Origin: Paralcaligenes sp. KSB-10
GTDB taxonomy: Bacteria; Pseudomonadota; Gammaproteobacteria; Burkholderiales; Burkholderiaceae_B
Assembly (NCBI RefSeq): GCF_021266465.1
Contig: NZ_CP089848.1
Coordinates: forward strand, 992,001 to 1,056,000
Direction of reading: 5' to 3'
Length of the DNA stretch: 64,000 bases
Below are positions 46,120 to 54,641 of this stretch, one piece after another. The notes under the pieces were generated by a model that saw only the letters and a program-made list of their open reading frames with translations, ran no database searches and was not told where the DNA came from. Each line of letters begins with the position of its first letter. Position 1 is the stretch's first letter. The position numbers and the translations under genes were made by a program.

Positions 46120-46865
46120 GCCATCGATTCCAGAACAGTAGGAGTCAGTTTCATATAGGCCTCGGCATACTGGATATTACGGGCCGCCGCGATGCCGATA
46201 TTGCGCTTGGCCTGCACGCCGCGCTGCTGCGCGACCCGCGTGTAGTACTCCCAGAGATGTTCCTGCCCCGCCATGGCTTCGATGGCGCGCCGCTTCACAT
46301 CCCATACTTCAGTGATGTCCAGGAAAGTATCGGGTACCCAGCCGCATTGCTCGGTCTGATGCGGCTCGAAAGCATAGACGGAAGGTGCGCCAATGATTTT
46401 TTCGCCCGGATTGTAACCCTCGGCCTGGGCGATGATGCGCGCTTCCTGCGCTACGTGCATGGCCAGCGGGTGGTCAAAATTGTAGGGGTCGCGCACCGAA
46501 TGACTCAGCACGAACGCGGGCTGCAATTCGCGATAGACATCGGCCAGCCGGAACAGAGCCTCGTCGGGCACGCGCAGCGGGTAGTCGCCCAGGTCGAAGA
46601 ACTCAATTTCCGCGCCGAGAATATCGGCCGCCTGTTGCGCCTCGTCACGGCGGCCGGCCTTGACCTTCTCGATGGTCATGCCGCCTTTGCGCCAGAGCTT
46701 GGCGGACTCGCCGCGCTCGCCGAACGACAGGCAGACGATCTTCATGCGCAAGCCCTGCTTGACGTGCAAGGCGATGCTGCCCGCGGCACGCCAGACGAAA
46801 TCGGCGGAATGAGCGCTGACGACCAGGCCAGCACTCTTGCCGGCGGAAGACGGGAAATTGACCAT
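46116..46865 (-). CDS. galB: 4-oxalomesaconate hydratase (PIG-L family)
   Basis: 249 residues from ATG at 46865 with a CCGGAG ribosome site; the Met at 46889 is possible. PIG-L/LmbE fold with 'VVSAHSADFVWRAAGSIALH' (the usual AHPDD metal motif is here AHSAD, as in GalB) and 'FVLSHSVRDPYNFDHPLAMH'. GalB hydrates 4-oxalomesaconate to 4-carboxy-4-hydroxy-2-oxoadipate, replacing the LigJ type. Coupled to galD. No aldolase gene (galC/ligK) is adjacent. Confidence 0.88.
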   Translation of the reverse strand: MVNFPSSAGKSAGLVVSAHSADFVWRAAGSIALHVKQGLRMKIVCLSFGERGESAKLWRKGGMTIEKVKAGRRDEAQQAADILGAEIEFFDLGDYPLRVPDEALFRLADVYRELQPAFVLSHSVRDPYNFDHPLAMHVAQEARIIAQAEGYNPGEKIIGAPSVYAFEPHQTEQCGWVPDTFLDITEVWDVKRRAIEAMAGQEHLWEYYTRVAQQRGVQAKRNIGIAAARNIQYAEAYMKLTPTVLESMA

Positions 46866-46951
46866 TGGAACTCCGGAAATGTAGGCCATGGGATGGCCAG
46901 AGGAACATCCTTTCTAGCATCCCGCCAACACGCGTGCATGGCAAATGCGTT

Positions 46952-48241
46952 TCAAAGGGAAAGTGATGCGTTTTGTGATGCTGCGTTGCAATATTGATCA
47001 GCCTCGCCCCGCGCCGTGCCCGACAGGTCGCGCAGGGCGCCCAGCAAGACAGTCATGCCCGGCGACGGCACACTGTCGCGCAGCGTTGCCAGGCCGATAC
47101 GGCGCTCGGTATGCCGGACATCGACGGGCACCACCTTCAGGATGCCTTGCTGCAGTTCGTGCTGTACCTGGCGTACGGACAACAGAGCCAGCCGGTCGCT
47201 GGACAACAGCAGGCTGCGTACGATTGCCGGGCTATTGCCTTGCAGCCTGGCGGCGGGCGGCTCTACGCCATCGGCGCGAAAAGCGCGTTCGAACGCGGCA
47301 TGCGACGGCGTGCCCGAAAGCGGCATCAGCCATGTCTCGCCAATCAGATCGCGCAGTCCCCGCAGCGCGCCACGGCGGAACACCGGATGTCCGACACGCG
47401 CCACCACGTTCAGTGAATCCGTGAACAGCGTCTCGTGGATCACATACGGCTCGTTCTCGGCAGCGCGCAGCGCACCCACGATGACGTTGACCTCGGCGCA
47501 GCGCAGCCCATGACTGAGCGTCTCGTAAGTGCCATCGATGATGCTGATATGCAAGTCCGGATGGGCGCGCAGCGTACGATCCACCGCCCCGGGCACCAGA
47601 TGCCCACTGGACAAGGGCAAAGCGCCCACGACCAACCGCCCCGCCAGACGCCCTTGCATCGACGCCAGCTCTTCCCGCGCCACGCGGATTTCCGCCAAGG
47701 CAAGTTGAGCATGCCGCAACAGAATTTCACCCGCGTCGGTCAAGCGGGCGGCGCCACCGGAGCGGGTCACAAGAGGCGCACAGGCCAGTTGTTCCAATTG
47801 CCGCAAATTGCGCTGCAGCGCCGGCACCGACAAGCCGGCGAAATCCGCGGCAACACGCTCGTTGCCGCCGCGCCAGACGGCGACCAACGATGCCAGCATG
47901 CGTTCATTCACTACCTCCACCAGCCCGCGGCGCCGCTGCTGCACGCCGCACGCATCCGGTATACGGACGGCGATGGCCGATACGGCAACACGCAATTCGT
48001 TCAGGGCTCGTCCCACGCGAAACTGCACATAGCGCCCCGCGGTCGTCAGCACCATACCCTTGGTGGTGCGATCGAACAGCGCCGCACCCAGCGCGACCTC
48101 TGTCTGCTGCACCGCTCGCGAGACCGCGGGCTGGGATAAATGGATGGCGCGCGCCGCGCGGTGCACGCTGCCGTGTTCGGCAACGGCGGAAAATGCGCGT
48201 AGTTTATGCCATTGCACGGCAGTGAGGAGCGTTTCGTTCAT
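46952..48241 (-). CDS. LysR-type regulator with two helix-turn-helix domains
   Basis: 429 residues from ATG at 48241, about 130 longer than usual. First HTH at about 10-75 ('FSAVAEHGSVHRAARAIHLS', 'QPAVSRAVQQTEVALGAALF'). A linker follows, then a second LysR-type HTH at about 113-180 ('ADFAGLSVPALQRNLRQLEQ', 'PLVTRSGGAARLTDAGEILL'). The effector domain occupies about 200-410. The second HTH is not a repeat of the first but aligns with the same family pattern. It lies divergent from a Bug protein gene and upstream of galB-galD, the likely targets. Confidence 0.85.
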   Translation of the reverse strand: MNETLLTAVQWHKLRAFSAVAEHGSVHRAARAIHLSQPAVSRAVQQTEVALGAALFDRTTKGMVLTTAGRYVQFRVGRALNELRVAVSAIAVRIPDACGVQQRRRGLVEVVNERMLASLVAVWRGGNERVAADFAGLSVPALQRNLRQLEQLACAPLVTRSGGAARLTDAGEILLRHAQLALAEIRVAREELASMQGRLAGRLVVGALPLSSGHLVPGAVDRTLRAHPDLHISIIDGTYETLSHGLRCAEVNVIVGALRAAENEPYVIHETLFTDSLNVVARVGHPVFRRGALRGLRDLIGETWLMPLSGTPSHAAFERAFRADGVEPPAARLQGNSPAIVRSLLLSSDRLALLSVRQVQHELQQGILKVVPVDVRHTERRIGLATLRDSVPSPGMTVLLGALRDLSGTARGEADQYCNAASQNASLSL

Positions 48242-48438
48242 GCAAGCGGACGGCAGGACGGCCATCAGGTGGCGTTGTCTGCATCATAGCCGAAGCCGCC
48301 GGGATGAACGACACGAATAAATCGCGCCAAACAATTCATTTGTGCCGCGGCGCAGGTATGCCTAGACTGTATTGGTCTTGTCCGCCAGGCGAATGTCCGC
48401 CGGTATGCGCCGCAATACATAACAACAAGGAGACTGAC

Positions 48439-49431
48439 ATGATTCGTGCCATGATGCGAACATTGCCGTATGGTATCCGGAAAGCAGGCCATTGGCTGCT
48501 TGCGCTGGCCGCAGTGCTCGCAATGGCCCCCGCCGCCCAGGCGGCCGGCTATCCCGACCAGCCCATCCACGTCATCGTCCCGTTCGGCCCCGGCGGCCTG
48601 GCTGACATCTCCATGCGCCTGGTGGGGAAGAAACTGGGAGACCGCTTCGGCGACAAGGTCATCATCGAAAACCGTCCTGGCGCCGGGGGCATTCTGGCCG
48701 CGGTGGCCGCACTCAAGGCACCCCGCGACGGCTACACGCTGATCGTGTTCGCCAATGGCACCGCAATCAGCAGATCGCTGTTCAAGCTGCCCTACGATCC
48801 CGCCAAAGACTTCACGCCGGTCTCCACCATGGCCTATTTCGATCTGATCCTGGTGACCAGTGCGAAAGGACCCTTGCACTCCCTGGCGGATGTCCTGGCG
48901 CAGGCCAAAAAACGCCCGCTTGTGTTTGGAACGATCAACCCCGGCAGCACCCAGAATCTGTCGGCGGAGTTGTTCAAGTCCACCACCAAGCTCAATGCCA
49001 CCATTGTGCCCTTCAAGACCACCTCGGATGTCATCTCGGCATTGATACGCGGCGACGTGGACGTGGCGTTCGAGTCCTATGCCGCCGTCAAGGGTTTCAT
49101 CGATGCCGGCCGGATCCTCCCGATCGCCGCGACAGGTGGGCAACGCTCATCCTGGCTGCCCAAGGTGCCCACAGTACGCGAAAGCGGCATACCTTACGAA
49201 GTGACGGGCTGGAATGCCATATTCGCGCCGGCCGGCGTGCCGCCCGAAGTGGTGAAGTTACTGAACCACCAACTGAACGAAGTACTGCAGATGCCGGATG
49301 TCAAACGGCGCTTTCAGGAACTGGGTACCGAAGCGGCGGGCAGCACGCCTGCGGAGATGGCCACCCGGCTGCAGAGCGATACCGACAAATGGGCCGCCGT
49401 CATCAAGCAGGCAGGCATCAAACGTCAATGA
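48439..49431 (+). CDS. Bug/TctC-type substrate-binding protein
   Basis: 330 residues from ATG at 48439 (AAGGAG upstream). Signal peptide about 1-36 (cleavage after AAQA), then the Bug fold with 'YPDQPIHVIVPFGPGGLADI', 'VIIENRPGAGGILAAVAALK' and 'FGTINPGSTQNLSAELFKST'. Periplasmic receptor for a carboxylate. No tctA/tctB genes nearby. It is 23 bases upstream of the second LigI-like hydrolase, so the hydrolase's substrate may be the ligand. Confidence 0.9.
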   Translation: MIRAMMRTLPYGIRKAGHWLLALAAVLAMAPAAQAAGYPDQPIHVIVPFGPGGLADISMRLVGKKLGDRFGDKVIIENRPGAGGILAAVAALKAPRDGYTLIVFANGTAISRSLFKLPYDPAKDFTPVSTMAYFDLILVTSAKGPLHSLADVLAQAKKRPLVFGTINPGSTQNLSAELFKSTTKLNATIVPFKTTSDVISALIRGDVDVAFESYAAVKGFIDAGRILPIAATGGQRSSWLPKVPTVRESGIPYEVTGWNAIFAPAGVPPEVVKLLNHQLNEVLQMPDVKRRFQELGTEAAGSTPAEMATRLQSDTDKWAAVIKQAGIKRQ

Positions 49432-49454
49432 ATCACACAGCACAGGAGTTTTGC

Positions 49455-50270
49455 ATGACGACTACAACTATGCATCCCAAGGAAGGGTTGCTGGTCGACA
49501 CCCATGTGCATGTCTTCAAGCAAGACATGCCATTGATTCCAAATCCGCGGCATAGCCCGACCTACAGCTTTACGGTGGAGCAGTTGACTCAGGTGATGGA
49601 CCAACACGGCGTGCGCTATGCCGTCATCGCTGCCGCCAGCCCATGGGGCGACTACAACGATTACGTCATCGATTCGGTGCGCGGCAACCCGCGTCTGCGC
49701 GGAACCATCATCGCCGAGCCATCCATCGAGCGCGCGGTGCTCGATCAGATGGACCGCGACGGCATCGTCGGCGTACGTCTGCCCTTCATCAGCATGCCGC
49801 AGTTGCCCGATCTGGACAGCTGGAATTACCGCAAGTTCCTGCGCCGCCTGGCGGATCTGGACTGGCACGTGCACGTGCACATCGACGGGCCGCGCCTGCC
49901 CCTGGTCCTGCCCTATCTGGAACGCTCGGGGGTGAAAATCGTCATCGATCACATCGGCAGGCCCGATCACGTCAAAGGCATCGACAGCGACGGCTTTCGC
50001 GCCATGGTGCAGTCGGTCGAGAAGGGGCGCACCTGGGTCAAGCTGTCGGGCGCGTACCGGCTGGGCGCCAACGCCCTGGACTGCGCGCGCGAACTGTGCC
50101 GCCGGGTCGGCTACGACAAAATGGTATGGGCCAGCGACTGTCCCTTCGTGGGTGGCGAAAAAGACACCGACTACCGTCGTGCCATAGACTGGCTCGCCCA
50201 AGCGATTCCAGACGAATCCGCGCGCCGCCAGGTGTATGGCGCGAATGCGCTGGACCTATATTTTTCTTGA
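49455..50270 (+). CDS. LigI-like amidohydrolase, copy 2
   Basis: 271 residues from ATG at 49455 (CAGGAG upstream). Same family as the protein at 41819: 'LLVDTHVHVFKQDMPLIPN' (HxH), 'VIDHIGRPDHVKG', 'TWVKLSGAYRLG' and 'MVWASDCPFVGG' (catalytic Asp). It is shorter and clearly diverged, so it probably has a different substrate. Downstream of a Bug receptor and part of the unit that runs away from the tandem-HTH LysR gene. Confidence 0.82.
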   Translation: MTTTTMHPKEGLLVDTHVHVFKQDMPLIPNPRHSPTYSFTVEQLTQVMDQHGVRYAVIAAASPWGDYNDYVIDSVRGNPRLRGTIIAEPSIERAVLDQMDRDGIVGVRLPFISMPQLPDLDSWNYRKFLRRLADLDWHVHVHIDGPRLPLVLPYLERSGVKIVIDHIGRPDHVKGIDSDGFRAMVQSVEKGRTWVKLSGAYRLGANALDCARELCRRVGYDKMVWASDCPFVGGEKDTDYRRAIDWLAQAIPDESARRQVYGANALDLYFS

Positions 50271-50275
50271 TGGCA

Positions 50276-50304
50276 TGAGCAGGCGTTCCACCCCGGCCTG
50301 CTCA
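50276..50304 (+). terminator. Hairpin after the second amidohydrolase
   Basis: A nine-base perfect stem (50276-50284 with 50296-50304) and an eleven-base loop, six bases after the stop codon. No strong T run follows. Confidence 0.5.
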
Positions 50305-50375
50305 GCACCGCTGATTTCATGTTAAGTTAACCCGCGCCATACAAATTATTAAACCGGCCCTGGGGAGACACAATC

Positions 50376-51992
50376 ATGAACACCCGAATCGCATTCGTCA
50401 TTTCTTCTTTATTGGCCTGCCCTGTCCTGGCATCCGCCGCGGATACCGGGCAGATGCCTTGCCGCACCACCGTTGAATGCAATCAGCAGGCAGCAAAGGC
50501 CGGCGCCACGACGGCCTCATCGCTCCTCAAGGACAGCAACACCACCAGCAAGACCGATCAGGCCCAGGACCAGTTCTTCTGGCTGAACAAGATCAATAAA
50601 GCATCGACGGTGATGCTGACCGAAGAAAAAATCATCACGCCCGAAATGGGCCGCAAGATCGCCAAAGGCGTCGAGCATGTCATCGATCAGGCCAAACAGC
50701 CCGACGGCAGGCGCCCCAAGGATGTGCTGCAGATCGAACACATTATCACCGAAGCCATCGGGCCCGATGCCTCGCTGGTTCATACCGGCCGCAGCCGGCA
50801 GGATATGTACGCCACATTCCGGATGGCGAAGCTGCGCACCGAATTGCTGGACTATTCCGATGCCCTGAATACCTTGCGCGAACGCATGCTGGCGACCGCC
50901 GCCAAAAACATCAATACCATCATCCCGGCCTACACCAACGGCGTGCAGGCCATGCCTATCACCTATGCCCATTATCTTTTGGCCTACGAGGCCTCATTCG
51001 ACCGCGATGCGCAGCGTATCCACGAGTTGTACAAACGCCTGAACCGCAGCGCCATGGGAACCGCCGTGCTGGCCAACTCGAGCTGGCCGCTGAATCGGAA
51101 AAGACTGGCGGAACTGCTGGGTTTCGACGGCCCCATAGAAAACTCGCTGGATTCCAGCCAGGTCGCTCCTTCCGATATTTCCTTGGAAGCCACCGGCATC
51201 GTTTCCTCCACGGCCATACGCCTGGGCGCGATCCTGGGCGACATCCATACCCAATATCACCAGACCCGCCCCTGGCTATTGCTGAGCGAAGGCTCAACCT
51301 ACACCAGCAGCGCCATGCCGCAAAAACGCAATCCAGGCGTCATCATGCGTGCGCGGGAAGCGGCCTCCAATGTCGTCGGCCTGGCGCAAACGGTTATATT
51401 CAGGGCCCATAATGTCACGACCGGCATGACAGACTACAAAGATCCCTGGGCGCAAATCGGCTTCTTCCCCCAAGCCATCACAATGATCAAGGGCATGAAT
51501 ACCGTCATGGATGCCCTGACGATCAACCCCAAACGCTCCCTGGAAGAGCTGGAAGACGACTGGACCACGTCCATGGAACTGGCTGAAACGCTGCAAAAAG
51601 AGCATCAGATTCCTTTCCGCGTCGGCCACAGTTTCGCCTCGTCGATCGTAACCTACGCCCGCGCCAACGGATTCAAGCCCAAGACCTTCCCTTATGACAA
51701 GGCCGTGGAACTGTATGCCCAGGCCATAGCCAAGTTCAAATTGCCCGATCCCGCCAAGCTTCCGATTTCCGAGGCTGAGTTCCGGCAAGTGCTGTCGCCG
51801 GAGTTCATGGTCAAGACCCGGGTAGGTATCGGCGGCCCGCAGCCCGCGGAAGTCGAACGCATGCTGGCCGAGGCGCAAACCACCCTATCCGCCGATAAAG
51901 CCTGGATGCAGAAAACGCGCCAGAACCTGAAAGATGCCGACATCAAGCTCGACAAGGCGTTCAATCTGCTTCTGGACACTCAGTCAAAGTAA
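50376..51992 (+). CDS. Exported argininosuccinate-lyase-like enzyme
   Basis: 538 residues. A clear Sec signal peptide (MNTRIAFVISSLLACPVLAS, cleavage after ASA) and then a short Cys-containing linker precede a full fumarase/aspartase-superfamily fold of the argininosuccinate lyase type. Conserved: 'LVHTGRSRQDMYATFRMAKL', 'IPAYTNGVQAMPITYAHYLL' and the flexible signature loop 'SSAMPQKRNPGVIMRAREAA' at residues 311-330. All catalytic blocks look intact. True ArgH is cytosolic and ~460 residues, so this is a periplasmic paralogue acting on an unknown amino-dicarboxylate (EDDS lyase is one known ArgH-like precedent). Monocistronic; a good GGGGAG ribosome site. Confidence 0.85.
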   Translation: MNTRIAFVISSLLACPVLASAADTGQMPCRTTVECNQQAAKAGATTASSLLKDSNTTSKTDQAQDQFFWLNKINKASTVMLTEEKIITPEMGRKIAKGVEHVIDQAKQPDGRRPKDVLQIEHIITEAIGPDASLVHTGRSRQDMYATFRMAKLRTELLDYSDALNTLRERMLATAAKNINTIIPAYTNGVQAMPITYAHYLLAYEASFDRDAQRIHELYKRLNRSAMGTAVLANSSWPLNRKRLAELLGFDGPIENSLDSSQVAPSDISLEATGIVSSTAIRLGAILGDIHTQYHQTRPWLLLSEGSTYTSSAMPQKRNPGVIMRAREAASNVVGLAQTVIFRAHNVTTGMTDYKDPWAQIGFFPQAITMIKGMNTVMDALTINPKRSLEELEDDWTTSMELAETLQKEHQIPFRVGHSFASSIVTYARANGFKPKTFPYDKAVELYAQAIAKFKLPDPAKLPISEAEFRQVLSPEFMVKTRVGIGGPQPAEVERMLAEAQTTLSADKAWMQKTRQNLKDADIKLDKAFNLLLDTQSK

Positions 51993-52796
51993 GGCGTCCA
52001 GGCGGGCAATCAGGGTCGGGGTATCGGGCAGGACAATGCCGAAATCGTCGGCCAGCACCTGCAGGATTTCCCGGGTCGACTCCAGCCGGCGACGAGTACT
52101 CTCGCCGCCGATGGCATGCACCGCATAATCGCGATTTTGCAATGCCAGCCGCGCGAGCGGCGTAGGCCTGGCCGCGATCAGGTTCTGCGTAAAGTGCGAG
52201 CGCGGGTGCGTTGACAGATAATAGTTGGTGATCTCGTAATCGACCGCATATTGAGGCGACAAATCAAAACGGTACAAAGATCGCCACTCGCCCTGAATGC
52301 GGCTCTGCATGCGCCACTGGCCGTCGTCGCGCAACAGGCGGAAATCGCCATGCGGCGTGGCCTGCGGCATATCGGCCTGCAAACGCAGCACGCCTGTGAG
52401 AGTCTGGCCGCCAAAGCCCACGTCCACCAGATAAGGCTCACCACCCAGATCGACGGCCAGCAGCATGTGCGTGCGCGCGGTTTTTGCATCGTCGGGCTGA
52501 GTCCATAACACGCGCGCAGCCAGATCGGTGACATCGAAGCCGATGCCGCGCAAGGCTTGCCCAAACAGCAGATTCTGTTCAAAGCAATAGCCGCCGCGGC
52601 CCTCGTGCACGAGTTTCCGCTCCACGTCGGCCAGGCTCAGGCTTACAGGCAAGCCCAGAAAAGGGTTGAGGTTTTCGAATGGAATGGCCTGCGCATGGTG
52701 AAGTGCCAGTGTGCGTAGAACCGGCAAGCTTGCCTCGGGAGACCCTGAATAGCCGATGCGGGCTAGATAAGCGTTCAGATTCAGGGCATGGGTCAT
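51984..52796 (-). CDS. nat: Arylamine N-acetyltransferase
   Basis: 270 residues from ATG at 52796 (MTHALNLNAYLARIGYSGSP). The Cys-His-Asp triad is visible: Cys in 'GRGGYCFEQNLLF', His in 'ARTHMLLAVDLGG' and Asp in 'LVDVGFGGQTLTGVL'. 'AIPFENLNPFLG' is the acetyl-CoA-side motif. Acetylates arylamines and hydrazines from acetyl-CoA. Convergent with the lyase gene, overlapping its stop by nine bases. The open frame continues upstream to 52955, but the N-terminus chosen is the family one. Confidence 0.93.
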   Translation of the reverse strand: MTHALNLNAYLARIGYSGSPEASLPVLRTLALHHAQAIPFENLNPFLGLPVSLSLADVERKLVHEGRGGYCFEQNLLFGQALRGIGFDVTDLAARVLWTQPDDAKTARTHMLLAVDLGGEPYLVDVGFGGQTLTGVLRLQADMPQATPHGDFRLLRDDGQWRMQSRIQGEWRSLYRFDLSPQYAVDYEITNYYLSTHPRSHFTQNLIAARPTPLARLALQNRDYAVHAIGGESTRRRLESTREILQVLADDFGIVLPDTPTLIARLDALL

Positions 52797-52839
52797 GGAG
52801 GAAGCTCGTACGGCGTCTTTACGGCCCGGACAGCCAGCC

Positions 52840-53523
52840 TTATTGACGCTCCAGAATGTCGCAAATGTAGTGGCCGGCCTGTTCGATATCCTCTTTGACG
52901 GCTTGCGCGACGCCTTCGGCGTCTTTGCGTTTGAGCGCAGCCAGCGCCTGCGCATGGAAGTCCGTCTTTTTTACCTGGTGCAGGTACTCCGGAAAAATCA
53001 TATTCAGCATCGGCCCGCAACGCAGCCATAGATTCTCGACCGTATCGTACAGTACACCCATGGTGGACAGCGAATAAATAGAAAAATGGAACTTGCGATG
53101 CTCCTCGAGATACAGATCCGACCGGTGCTCCAGAGCCAGGCGCTTCATCTGTTTGAGCGATGACTGCAGCTCCTGGATATCACGGTCGCCACAATAAGCG
53201 GCCGCATCGAATGCCAGGCGAGACTCGAGAAGGCTCCTCATGACAATGAACTGGGCGAACTCCTGCCGTTTGATCATGGGAACCGTTGCACCGCCCTTCT
53301 GTCCGCCTATTCCCCGTTCCAGCACGCGCTCAGCCACCAGCCTGTTGATCGCGTCGCGCACAGGAGTCGGACTGATATTCAGTTCTATGGCGATATCGCG
53401 CAGCAACAAGCGTTGCCCGGGCCTGAAGCGCCCCACCAGCAAGGCCTTTTTGAGCTCGCTGTAGGCATGATCCCATAAGGTGGACCGCTGGGCGGGCTTG
53501 AGCGCTGTAGCCGAAATATCCAA
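52840..53523 (-). CDS. FCD-type GntR regulator of the sugar-acid cluster
   Basis: 227 residues. Winged helix at about 15-80 ('RPGQRLLLRDIAIELNISPT', 'VRDAINRLVAERVLERGIGG') and an FCD effector domain (about 95-220, 'EEHRKFHFSIYSLSTMGVLY'), with His residues for metal binding. Divergent from the Bug gene and the whole catabolic operon, which it presumably represses until inducer is present. A near-palindrome in the gap (53595-53608) is a candidate operator. Confidence 0.9.
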   Translation of the reverse strand: MDISATALKPAQRSTLWDHAYSELKKALLVGRFRPGQRLLLRDIAIELNISPTPVRDAINRLVAERVLERGIGGQKGGATVPMIKRQEFAQFIVMRSLLESRLAFDAAAYCGDRDIQELQSSLKQMKRLALEHRSDLYLEEHRKFHFSIYSLSTMGVLYDTVENLWLRCGPMLNMIFPEYLHQVKKTDFHAQALAALKRKDAEGVAQAVKEDIEQAGHYICDILERQ

Positions 53524-53594
53524 ATTTTTTCCTGAAATGATGAAGAAGCGACGCTCAAAACAATGTTGCTAATTTAACATCAAAGATATTGTTG

Positions 53595-53608
53595 TTTGTT
53601 ATAACGAA
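53595..53608. promoter_or_regulatory. Candidate operator between FCD regulator and Bug gene
   Basis: TTTGTTATAACGAA, a 14-base inverted repeat with a single mismatched pair. It is in the middle of the 130-base divergent gap, about 45 bases before the Bug gene start. Confidence 0.45.
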
Positions 53609-53654
53609 TGATAATATTTCATCCGACCTCACAAAACCTCAACCGGAGACATCG

Positions 53655-54635
53655 ATGTTCCAGCATTCCTTAAAAGCCAGATTGGTTTCCACACTGTTCA
53701 TTTTCCTTGCGCTCCCGATGGCTGCCCATGCCGCCGATACCTCATTTCCCGATCATCCGATACGCCTGATCGTTCCCTGGAATGCAGGAGGATCGAACGA
53801 CATAGCCGCCCGGGCCTTACAGAAAATGGTAGCCCCCCAAGGAGTAAATGTAATCGTGGAAAACGCCCCGGGCGCGACGGGTGCCATCGGCCTCGGGCGG
53901 GTGGCCAGGTCCGATCCGGACGGCTATACGCTAGGCATGGGCACCAGTTCGACCCTGGCCCAGATCGCCATGAAGCTGACCAATCTAAAAAACGACCAGT
54001 TCACCTCGATTGTGCGCGTATCTACCGACCCTCTCATTCTTCTCATTCCCAACGGCAAGCCCTACAAGACCCTGAATGAGTTTCTCGGCTACATGAAAAA
54101 GAATCCGGGCAAAGTGTCCATCGGTACTCCCGGCACGCACAACATCAATCATATATTTGCCGAAATGACCGCAAGATCCGCGGGAGTGGGCTACATCAAT
54201 GTGCCCTATACCGGCGGCTCGCAAGTCATGGCCGCCCTGGCCGGCAAGCAGATCGATGCGGCAGTGCTCAAACCTTCCGAAAGTCTGGGGCAGATCAATG
54301 CCGGCCTGGTAAAGCCCGTGGCCACATTTTCCGATACGCGGCTGCAGGTGTTTCCGGACCTGCCTACGTTCAAAGAGCTTGGATACAACGTGTATCCCTA
54401 CGGCCCCCTGTTGCAGATGGCCTATATCGTAGGGCCGAAAGGCATCAGTGAACCAGTGCGCCAAAAGCTGATTTCGATTTTCTCCAAAGCCATAGACAGC
54501 CAGGAATACAAGGCCTTCGCCGACAAGAATGGCTTCGTGGTGGACAGACTGGTGGGTGACGACTTGCAGAAAGAAGTACTAGCGGTGCAAACCACCCTGG
54601 ATACCGTCGGCAGCAAAGTATTCAATATCAAGTGA
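53655..54635 (+). CDS. Bug/TctC-type substrate-binding protein
   Basis: 326 residues from ATG at 53655 (CCGGAGAC upstream). Signal peptide about 1-26 (AAHA). Bug fold hallmarks 'FPDHPIRLIVPWNAGGSNDI', 'VIVENAPGATGAIGLGRVAR' and 'VPYTGGSQVMAALAGKQIDA'. First gene of the rightward operon; the enolase-family enzyme follows by six bases. It should bring the operon's substrate, a sugar acid or similar carboxylate, to an unlinked TctAB-type permease. Confidence 0.92.
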   Translation: MFQHSLKARLVSTLFIFLALPMAAHAADTSFPDHPIRLIVPWNAGGSNDIAARALQKMVAPQGVNVIVENAPGATGAIGLGRVARSDPDGYTLGMGTSSTLAQIAMKLTNLKNDQFTSIVRVSTDPLILLIPNGKPYKTLNEFLGYMKKNPGKVSIGTPGTHNINHIFAEMTARSAGVGYINVPYTGGSQVMAALAGKQIDAAVLKPSESLGQINAGLVKPVATFSDTRLQVFPDLPTFKELGYNVYPYGPLLQMAYIVGPKGISEPVRQKLISIFSKAIDSQEYKAFADKNGFVVDRLVGDDLQKEVLAVQTTLDTVGSKVFNIK

Positions 54636-54641
54636 GAATGT

